Part shown: in pieces, positions 49,530 to 59,527 of the stretch
Layout of the letters: every line of letters starts with the position of its first letter
How positions within the stretch are numbered: position 1 is the first letter of the stretch
NCBI GenBank assembly: GCA_024742415.1
Contig: JANSYN010000006.1
Span: 222,127-286,126 of the forward strand
Direction of reading: 5' to 3'
DNA length: 64,000 nucleotides
Source of the DNA: Gammaproteobacteria bacterium
GTDB lineage: Bacteria > Pseudomonadota > Gammaproteobacteria > Pseudomonadales > Halieaceae
Notes under the pieces: generated by a model
What the model was told of the DNA's origin: nothing
Seen by the model: the letters and a program-made list of their open reading frames with translations, nothing else
The model's database searches: none
Made by a program: the position numbers and the translations under genes

Positions 49530-49681
49530 ATGTGTCGCTGCAACCGCCAGTCGCCCGGCACCCGCGCACTGTGCAACCGCCGCGCACCCGAGGCATCACT
49601 AACCCACCCCGCGGCGTTGCATACCACGTCATGCGCGCGTATAAGCAATCAGGTGCATCTGATCGGGCAGGTAGGCCAGCC

Positions 49682-50686
49682 ATGCTGAACGCATCCCAAC
49701 CACGAATAGACACACTGCTGTACCGTTGTGCAGCCTTCCGTCTGCCGTTGCGCCCGCTGGCGCTGACGCTGCTGCTTATCACCGGCTGCACAGAACAGAC
49801 CGCCAACCAGGCCCTTGGCACGCTGGAGCGTGACCGCATTATTCTCAAGGCCACCGCCGACGAGATTATTGTGGAAGAGCCGGTTCCCGAGGGCAGCAAC
49901 GTCACTGCAGGCACAGTTCTGGTGAAGCTGGACGATCGGCAGCAGCAGGCCGTGGTCGCGCGCGCCAGGGCAGAAGTAGCGCGGGCGCGCGCAAGCCTGG
50001 AAGAACTGCGCAACGGTGCCCGCGCTGAAGATATTGCCGCGGCCTCGGCCCAGGTGAACGGGGCCAGGGCCGAACTGGTGGAGGCAACCGCGCAATACCA
50101 GCGCACGCTGGAACTGCGCCGGCAAAAACTGGCCGCACAGGCCAACCTGGATCGCGCGCTGGCCAAGCGCGATGCCGCCGAGGCGGCGCTGGCCTCGGCA
50201 CGCGAAAACCTGTTGCGCCTGACCAACGGCACACGCCCTGAGCAACTCGACCAGGGTAAAGCACAGCTGGCAGCGGCGCAGGCGCAGCTCTCCCTTGAAG
50301 AGTTTCGCCTGTCTGAACTCACCGTAGTGGCCACGCGCGATGCGTATCTGGACAGCCTCCCCTGGAACGTTGGTGAACGGGTCTCGCGCGGCGCAACGCT
50401 GGCGGTGTTGCTGGCTGACACCAAACCCTATGCCCGCGTTTACGTCCCTGAACCCTGGCGCGCCAGCCTGCGCATTGGCGACAAACGCCCGGTCCGCATC
50501 GACGGCGTCGACAAAGCACTGACCGGCCAATTGCGCTGGATCGCCACCGACCCGGCCTTCACCCCCTATTACGCCCTCAATGCCAGTGATCGTGCGCGCC
50601 TGGTGTACCTGGCGGAATTCGACCTGGACAACGCCGACCAACTGCCCACCGGTGTGCCGGCGCAGGTGTTGTTGTCCGGTGACTGA
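49682..50686 (+). CDS. HlyD-family periplasmic adaptor (YbhG-like)
   Basis: Lipoprotein-like LITGCTEQ; coiled coil ARAEVARARASLEELRNGARAEDIAAA. Confidence 0.88.
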   Translation: MLNASQPRIDTLLYRCAAFRLPLRPLALTLLLITGCTEQTANQALGTLERDRIILKATADEIIVEEPVPEGSNVTAGTVLVKLDDRQQQAVVARARAEVARARASLEELRNGARAEDIAAASAQVNGARAELVEATAQYQRTLELRRQKLAAQANLDRALAKRDAAEAALASARENLLRLTNGTRPEQLDQGKAQLAAAQAQLSLEEFRLSELTVVATRDAYLDSLPWNVGERVSRGATLAVLLADTKPYARVYVPEPWRASLRIGDKRPVRIDGVDKALTGQLRWIATDPAFTPYYALNASDRARLVYLAEFDLDNADQLPTGVPAQVLLSGD

Positions 50687-51617
50687 GCTTGCCATCTGCA
50701 CGCGCCAGCTCACGCGCCGTTTTGGCGACGCGACCGCCGTCGGCGGCGTCGATCTCAACATCGCTCGCGGGCAAATTTATGGCTTTCTCGGGCCAAACGG
50801 TTCGGGCAAAACCACCACGATTCGCATGCTGTGCGGACTGCTCACCCCTACCGAGGGCAGTGTCGACGTGTTGGGCATGCGCATCCCCGACGAAGCCGAG
50901 GCCCTGCGCCGGCGCATCGGTTACATGACGCAGAAATTCGCGCTGTACGATGATCTCACCGTTGAAGAGAACATGCGTTTTATCAGCAGGATTTTTGGCC
51001 TGGGCCGCGCACAAACAACTCAGCGCATCAACGAACTGCTCGAACATTACGACCTCGTAGCCATGCGCCGCAGGCGCGCCGCAGACATGAGCGGTGGTCA
51101 ACGGCAACGACTCGCACTGGCCACCGCAACACTGCACCGGCCAGAGCTGTTGTTTCTGGACGAGCCCACCTCGGCGGTAGACCCCGAGAATCGGCGCGCG
51201 TTCTGGGAGAAGCTCTTTGATCTTGTAGACCAGGGCACCACCATTCTTGTGTCCACCCATTACATGGACGAAGCAGAACGCTGCCACGAACTGGCGATAC
51301 TGAACCTGGGCCAGCTGTGCGCCCAGGGCAGCCCCGCCAGGCTAATGCATCAACTTGGCGGGCGTGTTGTGGAAGTACACGGCCCAAAGCTGCGCCAGGC
51401 CAAGGATGCGTTGCTGCAACTGCCCCAGGTGCAATCTGCGGCGCAACAGGGGCTGGCGCTGCGTGTGTTGCTGCGCGAGCCCTGCCAGGACGCGGCGACA
51501 ATACTGGCAAGCGCGCTGCCCGGCGGTGAGCACAGCTTCGAAGAGGCGCGCGCCAGCCTCGAAGACGTTTTTGTCGCATCAACCGGCGACAACCCACACG
51601 CCGAGCGACACCAATGA
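50679..51617 (+). CDS. ABC transporter ATP-binding protein; GTG start 50679
   Basis: GPNGSGKTTTIRML Walker A, MSGGQRQRLALA signature, ELLFLDEPTS Walker B. Confidence 0.93.
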   Translation: MTELAICTRQLTRRFGDATAVGGVDLNIARGQIYGFLGPNGSGKTTTIRMLCGLLTPTEGSVDVLGMRIPDEAEALRRRIGYMTQKFALYDDLTVEENMRFISRIFGLGRAQTTQRINELLEHYDLVAMRRRRAADMSGGQRQRLALATATLHRPELLFLDEPTSAVDPENRRAFWEKLFDLVDQGTTILVSTHYMDEAERCHELAILNLGQLCAQGSPARLMHQLGGRVVEVHGPKLRQAKDALLQLPQVQSAAQQGLALRVLLREPCQDAATILASALPGGEHSFEEARASLEDVFVASTGDNPHAERHQ

Positions 51618-52720
51618 GCGCCATCGCTCGCATTGGCGCGGTTGCTGACAAAGAGTTTCGACAGCTCTCGCGTGACCGCATTACCTTTGGCATGGTCGTC
51701 ATGCTGCCGCTGATTTACCTGCTGCTATTTGGCTACGCCATCAACCCCATGGTGCGCGACCTGCCGATCGGGATTGTTGACCTTAGCGGCAGCGCGGCGG
51801 TACGCGCGATCACCGAACAGGTGCGCGTCACTCAGGTGGTAGACATTGTGGCGACCTACGCGACACCGGCAGAGGCAGAGGCGGCGCTGATCGCCGGCGA
51901 GGTGCGGGCGGTGCTGGTGTTCCCCCACAACCTCACGCAACGGCTGGCCAGTGGCGATGTGGTGGCACAGTGGATGGTCGATGGTTCTGACACCATGATT
52001 GGCAACGCACTGCTGGGCCTGCGTGAGATGCCCCTGCAACTGGAGGCAGGCGTGCCCGTGGGGGCTTACGGGCCGCGCAAGCCCAGCTTCGAGGTTGCCC
52101 TGTTTTTTAATCCCGAGCGCCGCTCGGCAGTCAATATTGTGCCGGGCCTGGCGGCAATCACCCTCACCATGACCATGATCCTGTTCACCTCGGTTGCCCT
52201 GGTTCGCGAGCGCGAGCACGGCAATCTCGAGCTGCTGATCACTACGCCCATACATCCACTGGAATTGATGATCGGCAAACTACTGCCCTACGTGCTCGCA
52301 GGACTCGTGCAATTGGTGATCATACTGGGCCTGGGCAGCGTGCTGTTCAGTGTCGCCTTCCAGGGCAGCCTGGTTCACCTGGGGGTAGTCACCGTGCTGT
52401 TCATTGTGGCCAATCTTGCGCTGGGCCTGCTGATTTCCACCATTGCGCAAACGCAAATGCAGGCCATGCAGCTGACTATTTTTGTCCTGCTGCCCTCAGT
52501 ATTGCTCAGCGGCTTCATGTTCCCGTATGAAGCGATGCCAGTCGCTGCACAATACATCGCCGAGGTGTTGCCCGCCACACACTTCATGCGACTGATCAGG
52601 GGCGTTTTTCTGCGCGGCGCCGACTCCATGCAGCTCTTGCCGGACGTACTGTGGCTGGCTGCCTTTACCGCCATAATGCTGGCGATCGCCACACATCGAT
52701 TCACCAAAACCCTGGACTGA
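51614..52720 (+). CDS. ABC-2 type transporter permease
   Basis: N-terminal TM FGMVVMLPLIYLLLFGYAI, C-terminal TM cluster; ATGA overlap with ATPase gene. Confidence 0.92.
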   Translation: MSAIARIGAVADKEFRQLSRDRITFGMVVMLPLIYLLLFGYAINPMVRDLPIGIVDLSGSAAVRAITEQVRVTQVVDIVATYATPAEAEAALIAGEVRAVLVFPHNLTQRLASGDVVAQWMVDGSDTMIGNALLGLREMPLQLEAGVPVGAYGPRKPSFEVALFFNPERRSAVNIVPGLAAITLTMTMILFTSVALVREREHGNLELLITTPIHPLELMIGKLLPYVLAGLVQLVIILGLGSVLFSVAFQGSLVHLGVVTVLFIVANLALGLLISTIAQTQMQAMQLTIFVLLPSVLLSGFMFPYEAMPVAAQYIAEVLPATHFMRLIRGVFLRGADSMQLLPDVLWLAAFTAIMLAIATHRFTKTLD

Positions 52721-52797
52721 CCACCCGCGGCGCTGGCAGCAGGTCACGGGTTTGCGCTACAGTAGGTGCCCCGTCGTCATGCAGTAAAGAGCAAAAC

Positions 52798-54420
52798 TTG
52801 GCCTTTCTTATCCGATCATTCTTCCTGGCTGTCAGTGCGCTGGTGCTGGCGTCTTGCGCCGCCGGTGAATCAAACGTCGAGAGTGGTAATCGCGAGGGCA
52901 TCTTGCACTACGGCAATGGCGCCGAACCGCAGGGGCTGGACCCACACATTGTTACCGGCGTGCCTGAAAACCATATCGTCAGTGCCCTGTTTGAGGGTCT
53001 GACCAGCAAAAATCCCTACACACTTGAACCGGAACCGGGCGTTGCGCAGCGCTGGGAGATCAGCGACGACGGTCTCGTCTATATCTTTCACCTGAACCCC
53101 GAGGCGCGCTGGTCCAACGGTGACACGGTTGTCGCTGCAGATTTTGTCTGGTCATGGCAGCGTGCACTGAGCCCTGTTATGGGCAACCAGAATGCCTACA
53201 TGCTATTCCCCGTGAAGAACGCCGAAGAGTACGCCACCGGCAAACTGGAGAATTTCAACGAGGTTGGCATTCGCGCCATCGATGCGCATACCTTGCGCAT
53301 CGAGCTGAATGCCCCTACGCCCTTCTTCCTGCAGCTGCTTGACCACTACAGCACCTTTCCCGTGCACAGGCCCACACTGGAGAAGTTCGGCAAGGGTACC
53401 GATCGCTTCACACCGTGGACGCGCGTCGAAAACCTGGTCGGCAACGGGCCTTTTGTATTGACTGAGTGGAAACTCAACCGCCGCATCAAAGTGCAGCGCA
53501 GCCCAACGTACTGGGATCGCGACAAAGTACGACTCAATGGCGTGGTGTTCTATCCCACCGAGAACGTTGCCACCGAAGAGCGCATGTTCCGTGCCGGGCA
53601 GCTGCATTACACCGGTACGATCCCACTGGACAAAATCCCCGTTTACAAGGCCATGGAAAACTCGCCCTATGTCAACGCCCCCTACCTTGGCACCTACTAC
53701 TACCTGCTCAACACCCAGGCTGCGCCGCTGGACGACGTGCGCGTGCGCAAGGCGCTGGCAAAATCCATCAACCGCAGGCAACTCATCGACAGCGTGATGC
53801 ATGGCATCAACGAACCGGCCTACAGCATTACGCCCCCGGACACGCTCGGCTACTTCCCGCCCAAGCTGCTGGAGTACGATGTAGACCTGGCGCGACAGCT
53901 GCTGGCAGAGGCCGGGTATCCCAATGGCGAAGGCTGGCCCGGCCTGGAACTTCTATACAATACACATGAAGCGCATCGCAAGATCGCAGTCGCCCTGCAG
54001 CAAATGTGGAAAGACACGCTGAATATCGACATCACACTGGCCAACCAGGAATGGAAGGTGTACCTGCACACCGTTGACCAGATGAACTTCCAGATGGCGC
54101 GCCGGGGCTGGATTGGCGATTACGTTGACGCCAACAACTTTCTTGACCTCTTCCTCTGTGGCGGTGGCAATAACAGTACGGGGTTTTGCGACGCAGAGTT
54201 TGACGACATGGTGCAGCGACAGGCACCGCGCGCCACATCACGCGAGGAGCGTTACGCGATTTTCTACGCAGCAGAAACACGCCTCATGGAAGCGGTACCC
54301 ATCATTCCCATTTATACCTATTCCAGCAATCACCTGATTCACCCCAGCGTCAAAGGCATGCCTTCGAACCTGATGGATTCACTGAATCTCAAATACGTCT
54401 GGCTTGAGGCGACTCCCTGA
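52798..54420 (+). CDS. Peptide ABC transporter substrate-binding lipoprotein (OppA-like); TTG start likely
   Basis: Lipobox LASCAAG; GAEPQGLDPHIVTG, FHLNPEARWSNGDTVVAADFVWSW. Confidence 0.92.
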   Translation: MAFLIRSFFLAVSALVLASCAAGESNVESGNREGILHYGNGAEPQGLDPHIVTGVPENHIVSALFEGLTSKNPYTLEPEPGVAQRWEISDDGLVYIFHLNPEARWSNGDTVVAADFVWSWQRALSPVMGNQNAYMLFPVKNAEEYATGKLENFNEVGIRAIDAHTLRIELNAPTPFFLQLLDHYSTFPVHRPTLEKFGKGTDRFTPWTRVENLVGNGPFVLTEWKLNRRIKVQRSPTYWDRDKVRLNGVVFYPTENVATEERMFRAGQLHYTGTIPLDKIPVYKAMENSPYVNAPYLGTYYYLLNTQAAPLDDVRVRKALAKSINRRQLIDSVMHGINEPAYSITPPDTLGYFPPKLLEYDVDLARQLLAEAGYPNGEGWPGLELLYNTHEAHRKIAVALQQMWKDTLNIDITLANQEWKVYLHTVDQMNFQMARRGWIGDYVDANNFLDLFLCGGGNNSTGFCDAEFDDMVQRQAPRATSREERYAIFYAAETRLMEAVPIIPIYTYSSNHLIHPSVKGMPSNLMDSLNLKYVWLEATP

Positions 54421-55352
54421 TGTGGCGCTTTATTGGCATCCGCCTGTTGCAGGCTATCCCCGTGATCATTGCCGTGGTAACGGTCACCTTCTTCCTGGTG
54501 CGCGTTGCACCCGGAGGACCCTTCGACGGTGAAAAGGCCGTGATGCCCGAGGTCAAGGCCGCGCTGGAAGCACAGTACCGGCTGGATCAGCCCATGCTGC
54601 AACAATACGCCGCCTACATGGGCGACCTGGCGCGCGGTGACCTGGGCCCGTCATTCAAGTATCCCGGTCGCAGCGTTAACGAATTGATCGCTGCCGGTTT
54701 ACCGGTCACGGCAGAGCTTGGATTGTATGCGCTACTGGTGGCGGTGATCATCGGCGGGCTGGCCGGTGTTATTGCGTCTCTCAAACCCAACACCGCGCAG
54801 GACTACATCCCCATGTCGGCCGCCATGATTGGCATCTGTATGCCGTCGTTCCTGCTTGGGCCCATTCTCTTGCTGGTTTTCGGCATTTATCTTGAATGGC
54901 TGCCGGTGTCGGGCTGGGGCGACATTCCCGGCGACAAGATTCTGCCTGCCATCACACTGGGCTCCACCTATGCGGCGTACATTGCCCGCCTGAGCCGCGC
55001 GGGTATGCTGGAGGTGTTGAACCAGGACTACATTCGCACGGCGCGCGCCAAGGGGCTGCCGGAGTGGCAGATTGTGGTAAAGCACGGGCTGCGAGGTGGC
55101 ATGATTCCCGTGGTGGCTTTTCTTGGCCCCGCCTTTGCGGGCGTGCTTGCCGGGTCATTCGTGGTTGAGACTATTTTCCAGATCCCTGGCCTTGGACGCT
55201 TCTATGTGCAGGCCGCGTTCAACCGTGACTACACCATGATACTGGGCACCACCGTGTTTCTGTCGACGTTGATCGTACTGTTCAACCTGCTCTCGGATAT
55301 CCTTGCAGCGTGGATGAATCCTCGCCTGCGCGCACAGTTTGGAAAGCGCTGA
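54420..55352 (+). CDS. Oligopeptide ABC transporter permease (OppB-like)
   Basis: FFLVRVAPGGPFDGEK; YIRTARAKGLPEWQIVVKHGLRGGMIPV. Confidence 0.94.
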   Translation: MWRFIGIRLLQAIPVIIAVVTVTFFLVRVAPGGPFDGEKAVMPEVKAALEAQYRLDQPMLQQYAAYMGDLARGDLGPSFKYPGRSVNELIAAGLPVTAELGLYALLVAVIIGGLAGVIASLKPNTAQDYIPMSAAMIGICMPSFLLGPILLLVFGIYLEWLPVSGWGDIPGDKILPAITLGSTYAAYIARLSRAGMLEVLNQDYIRTARAKGLPEWQIVVKHGLRGGMIPVVAFLGPAFAGVLAGSFVVETIFQIPGLGRFYVQAAFNRDYTMILGTTVFLSTLIVLFNLLSDILAAWMNPRLRAQFGKR

Positions 55353-56239
55353 TGAACGACCAGGCAATTAACATGATCGCACAGGCACCACCGGGCAGTT
55401 CACTGTGGCGGGATGCCTGGCATCGGCTCAAGCGCAATCGGCTTGCGCTGTTCGGTTTGGCGGTACTGTCGTTTTTTATCCTAATCGCACTACTGACGCC
55501 GTGGATTGCGCCCTATGGCTACGCCGACCAGAACCTGGACCTTGGCGCCTCGCCGCCCTCAGCGGAACACTGGCTGGGTACCGATGTTTTCGGGCGTGAC
55601 CTGCTCACCCAGATCATGTACGGCGGGCGCATATCACTGGCCGTTGGTTTTGTAGCCACCAGCGTGGCGCTGCTCATCGGTGTCACCTGGGGCGCGATCG
55701 CGGGCTATGTGGGCGGGCGCGTGGATGCGGCCATGATGCGCATGGTCGACATTCTCTACGCCTTGCCCTTCATGATTTTCATTGTGCTGTTGATGGTGGT
55801 ATTCGGACGCAACCTGATTTTGCTGTTTCTGGCTATCGGCGCCGTTGAGTGGCTGACCATGGCGCGCATTATGCGCAGCCAGGTACAAACACTGCGCCAG
55901 CAGGAGTTTGTGGAAGCGGCAATTTCGATTGGCCTGCCTGCCTCAACGATTGTACGGCGCCACCTGATTCCAAACGCGCTGGGGCCGATTATCGTTTACA
56001 CCACACTGACGATTCCCAGCGTGATGTTACTCGAAGCGTTCCTGAGCTTTCTCGGGCTGGGTGTGCAGCCGCCGCAGACTTCCTGGGGGCTGCTCATTTC
56101 CTATGGTGCCGAAACCATGGAAGAGTACCCCTGGCTGCTGATATTCCCGGGGCTTGCGCTAACGCTGACGCTGTTTTCGCTGAACTTCCTTGGTGATGGA
56201 CTGCGCGACGCGCTCGACGTGCGCGGCGCAGGAGATTAA
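55352..56239 (+). CDS. Oligopeptide ABC transporter permease (OppC-like)
   Basis: WLGTDVFGRDLLTQIMYGGRISLAVG; FVEAAISIGLPASTIVRRHLIPNALGPI. Confidence 0.94.
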   Translation: MNDQAINMIAQAPPGSSLWRDAWHRLKRNRLALFGLAVLSFFILIALLTPWIAPYGYADQNLDLGASPPSAEHWLGTDVFGRDLLTQIMYGGRISLAVGFVATSVALLIGVTWGAIAGYVGGRVDAAMMRMVDILYALPFMIFIVLLMVVFGRNLILLFLAIGAVEWLTMARIMRSQVQTLRQQEFVEAAISIGLPASTIVRRHLIPNALGPIIVYTTLTIPSVMLLEAFLSFLGLGVQPPQTSWGLLISYGAETMEEYPWLLIFPGLALTLTLFSLNFLGDGLRDALDVRGAGD

Positions 56240-56243
56240 CGCC

Positions 56244-57830
56244 ATGTTGCAGGTAGAGAACCTCAGCGTCAGCTTTCATACCCGCATGGGCTCCACCCAG
56301 GCCGTTGACAACGTCAGCTTCGGTGTTGAATCCGGCAAGATCACAGCGATCATAGGCGAGTCCGGTTCCGGCAAATCCGTTGCCTGCTACAGTTTACTGG
56401 GGCTGGTGCCCTGCCCGCCCGGACGCATCGACAGCGGCACAGCACTGTTCGAGGGGACCGACCTACTGGCGCTTTCCGAGCACGAACTGCGCGCCATTCG
56501 CGGTCGCGATATTGCGATGGTCTTCCAGGATCCGATGACCTGCCTGAACCCCTATATGACGATCGGCAAGCAGCTCATGGAGCCGCTGATGTATCACCAG
56601 GGCGTCAGCACCGCGCAGGCCAGAACTCGCGCGCTTGAGTTGATGCAAGAAGTCGGCATTCGCGATCCAGAATCAACCTTCGACAACTTTCCGCACCAGT
56701 TCTCAGGCGGTATGCGCCAGCGGGTAATGATTGCCATGGCCTTGATCAACCAGCCCAAGTTGCTCATTGCCGACGAACCTACCACCGCCCTGGACGTGAC
56801 CATCCAGGCGCAGATACTGCAGCTGCTGGCCGACCTGCAAACGCGTCATGACATCGGCATTATTTTTATCAGTCACGATCTATCAGTGGTTGCTGATATC
56901 GCAGACGACATCATCGTAATGGAAAAAGGCCGCGTCGTTGAAAGCGGGAATCGCGACGCCATTTTTGAAACGCCCTCACACCCTTATACACAAAAGCTGC
57001 TGGCCGCCATTCCCACGGGCCACAAGGACTCCGCAGCGTCCACGGCAGATCCCTTGTTACGCGTTAACAATCTGTGCACCTGGTTTGGCGAAGGTGATAA
57101 AACCGTCAAAGCCGTGGATGACGTTTCGTTCAACATACTGCACGGCGAAGTGCTTGGCCTGGTCGGCGAATCCGGCAGCGGCAAGTCGACCATTGGACGT
57201 TCACTGCTGCGCCTTGTGCCGGCCACCTCTGGCACCATTACCTTCGACGACATCGAAGTGACGCAGTTGAGCGCAAGGCCAATGAAAGACCTGCGTCGGC
57301 GCATGCAAATCATTTTTCAGGACCCTTTTGCATCGCTCAACCCGCGCATGACGGTGCACGACACACTGGCAGAGCCTCTGCTGTTACACGGCATCGTGAA
57401 TCGCAAAAATGTTAGCCAGGCAATTCTGAAGCTGATGGATGATGTCGGCCTGGCACGTGACGTGGCGCGCAAGTATCCCCATGAATTTTCAGGCGGACAG
57501 CGGCAGCGTATCGCCATTGGCAGGGCGCTCGCAACGCGCCCGGAGTTCGTGGTTGCGGATGAGCCGGTTTCTGCACTGGATGTCACAATACAGGCACAGA
57601 TTCTGCAGCTCATGCTGGAACTGGGCAAAGAGTATGGATTGACCATGCTGTTTATTTCACATGACCTTGCCGTGGTCAGGGAAGTTGCTGATCGTATTCT
57701 CGTTTTGTACCAGGGAAAAATCGTGGAAGAAGCGCGCTCCGAAGCGCTGTTTACCGATGCCAAAGACGCTTACACACAGCGACTGCTGCAAGCCATACCA
57801 GGGCGTTCACTGCTAACAGGCATAAGCTGA
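56244..57830 (+). CDS. Fused OppD-OppF-like dual ATP-binding protein
   Basis: Two Walker A (GESGSGKS) and two signature FSGG motifs in one ORF. Confidence 0.94.
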   Translation: MLQVENLSVSFHTRMGSTQAVDNVSFGVESGKITAIIGESGSGKSVACYSLLGLVPCPPGRIDSGTALFEGTDLLALSEHELRAIRGRDIAMVFQDPMTCLNPYMTIGKQLMEPLMYHQGVSTAQARTRALELMQEVGIRDPESTFDNFPHQFSGGMRQRVMIAMALINQPKLLIADEPTTALDVTIQAQILQLLADLQTRHDIGIIFISHDLSVVADIADDIIVMEKGRVVESGNRDAIFETPSHPYTQKLLAAIPTGHKDSAASTADPLLRVNNLCTWFGEGDKTVKAVDDVSFNILHGEVLGLVGESGSGKSTIGRSLLRLVPATSGTITFDDIEVTQLSARPMKDLRRRMQIIFQDPFASLNPRMTVHDTLAEPLLLHGIVNRKNVSQAILKLMDDVGLARDVARKYPHEFSGGQRQRIAIGRALATRPEFVVADEPVSALDVTIQAQILQLMLELGKEYGLTMLFISHDLAVVREVADRILVLYQGKIVEEARSEALFTDAKDAYTQRLLQAIPGRSLLTGIS

Positions 57831-57867
57831 TTGTACAGGCGTGCCGGCGTCAGCCGCTGGGTCAGCA

Positions 57868-57901
57868 GCGATGTCTGCGGCGATGTCAGCGGCGATGTCA
57901 G
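57868..57901. repeat. 12-bp tandem repeat (GCGATGTCWGCG), 2.8 copies
   Basis: Read directly after the opp operon. Confidence 0.75.
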
Positions 57902-58048
57902 AAAATACGTCGGGAACAAAGTCGCAACCCGTTCAGCCGGTGCGTGGTCGGCTGCGTCAGCCACCTCGCCAGCCAATACGCTGTGCGACGGTGTGGTTAC
58001 CGGAACACTGTGTGAAAATTGATGCGGGGGTGAAGACGTGTACCTGTG

Positions 58049-58240
58049 TCAGGCCTGCTGAGACAGCAAGCCAGAGCCGACTTTGCGGATGTACACTTCC
58101 AGTTGTGTGTGCGCTTCCAGCGCGTCGCGAAAAGGGCCCACTTCCTTGCCTTCACGCGTATTAAAAAACCAGCCGGTGTCTTTCTGGTACATTCGTGTTG
58201 AGCGGGCTGTTGTCGATTTGTTGGTGTCGCTGCTTCTCAT
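58049..58240 (-). CDS. Small conserved-looking protein (possibly DUF6316-like)
   Basis: RMYQKDTGWFFNTREGKEVGPFRDALEAHTQLEVYIRK pattern. Confidence 0.5.
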   Translation of the reverse strand: MRSSDTNKSTTARSTRMYQKDTGWFFNTREGKEVGPFRDALEAHTQLEVYIRKVGSGLLSQQA

Positions 58241-58374
58241 TTTATTATCCTGAACGGCTGTTAACGCTTCGCTCTATTTTTATAGAGCACATTGGCGCAT
58301 TACCCAAATGGAAACTGTGAGTAAGTTCGCAAATCAACCGCATTTAGCCAGTCGCAGCGTGTAAACCGCGCCTG

Positions 58375-59079
58375 TCACGACTTGAGTTCTATCCATGTTG
58401 TCCTGGCGCTGGCATAGACCTCACCGCTGGCGCTGGCAACGGCAGTACCACCGTAGTGCTTTCTGCCGTCGTTACCCATCGGCCAGGCGTACACAACCAG
58501 TGTCTGGCCGGCGGCGACCGGTGCGAGCAACTGGCCTTCGAGCTGGCCGAGCACCGCGTGACGCATTTCACCGCGCAAGGCCGCGTAGTAGCCTGGACAA
58601 TCCAGCGCGGACCACATGAACTCCGCACGGATATTGCCGTTGTCGTCGGCGAAGCTGGCATCTGGATGCCATACACAGGCCAGCAGATTCCAATCGTTGA
58701 CGGGGCCGGGGTACAACTCCATGCCATCGTGCTGCGGCCGCTTGGTTCCACACACGAAACAGGTAGGAAACATGTGCGCATCGCGCGCGGGGTGACGCGC
58801 CATGGCGGCCGCCGCTTCCTCCACACCGGGAGCGGCCGGCACCTCCAGCGCCAGTTCAGTTGGCGCCGCACTTGCCACCAGCGTGCTGGCGTCACGCAAT
58901 TCGACACGTCCGTCTGCAAAGGTGGCAACGGTCATCGGGGTATCCAGCGGTGGCGGTACGTGCAGTCGCACGCGTGCCGGCCCATCAATGAAGTTGGCCA
59001 CCACACCACAGCTATAGCCACCATTGCCAGAGTCCGGAGGACCGTTAAACCGTGAAGGGATGTGTATCTGCGCAGCCAT
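58375..59079 (-). CDS. Thioesterase-superfamily (hotdog) protein
   Basis: HIPSRFNGPPDSGNGGYSCGVVANFIDG; CFVCGTKRP; EFMWSALDCPGYYA. Confidence 0.78.
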   Translation of the reverse strand: MAAQIHIPSRFNGPPDSGNGGYSCGVVANFIDGPARVRLHVPPPLDTPMTVATFADGRVELRDASTLVASAAPTELALEVPAAPGVEEAAAAMARHPARDAHMFPTCFVCGTKRPQHDGMELYPGPVNDWNLLACVWHPDASFADDNGNIRAEFMWSALDCPGYYAALRGEMRHAVLGQLEGQLLAPVAAGQTLVVYAWPMGNDGRKHYGGTAVASASGEVYASARTTWIELKS

Positions 59080-59342
59080 GGCAACAATTCCTTAACACTC
59101 GAAGCAGCAGTCTACCATGTGCGCGCGCTGTGCGGCCGCGCCAAGCGCCGCGGGCAAACACAAAAAACTACGCAACTGCGGCGCAGCTGGTGTGCTGCAG
59201 TTGCGGTGTGTTGTTGCCCGGCCCCAGGCGGACAGTTGGTGCAGATCATGCGGCAGACCCAGGCGCAGATGTGGCAAACAACCCGGTGCAATAGTGTCAG
59301 AATAAGTATCCATTTTTATACTGTTGAGATACACATTCGATA

Positions 59343-59362
59343 AAGACAGTATACGCTGTCTT
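59343..59362. promoter_or_regulatory. Candidate operator palindrome AAGACAG-N6-CTGTCTT
   Basis: Perfect 7-bp arms in the divergent thioesterase/esterase intergenic region. Confidence 0.45.
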
Positions 59363-59527
59363 ATGCGATGAAAATGCCGCTGCGCAAGGCGATGGATACT
59401 TCGGGGCCGTGCGACGACAACGCCGTGCTGCACTGCATCAACAACACCTTTTACCGTATTTTCGGCCGCATCGCGCAGCAGAAGAACGAGCACCGCCACC
59501 ACAACATACGATGCGAGAGAGCCCGTC

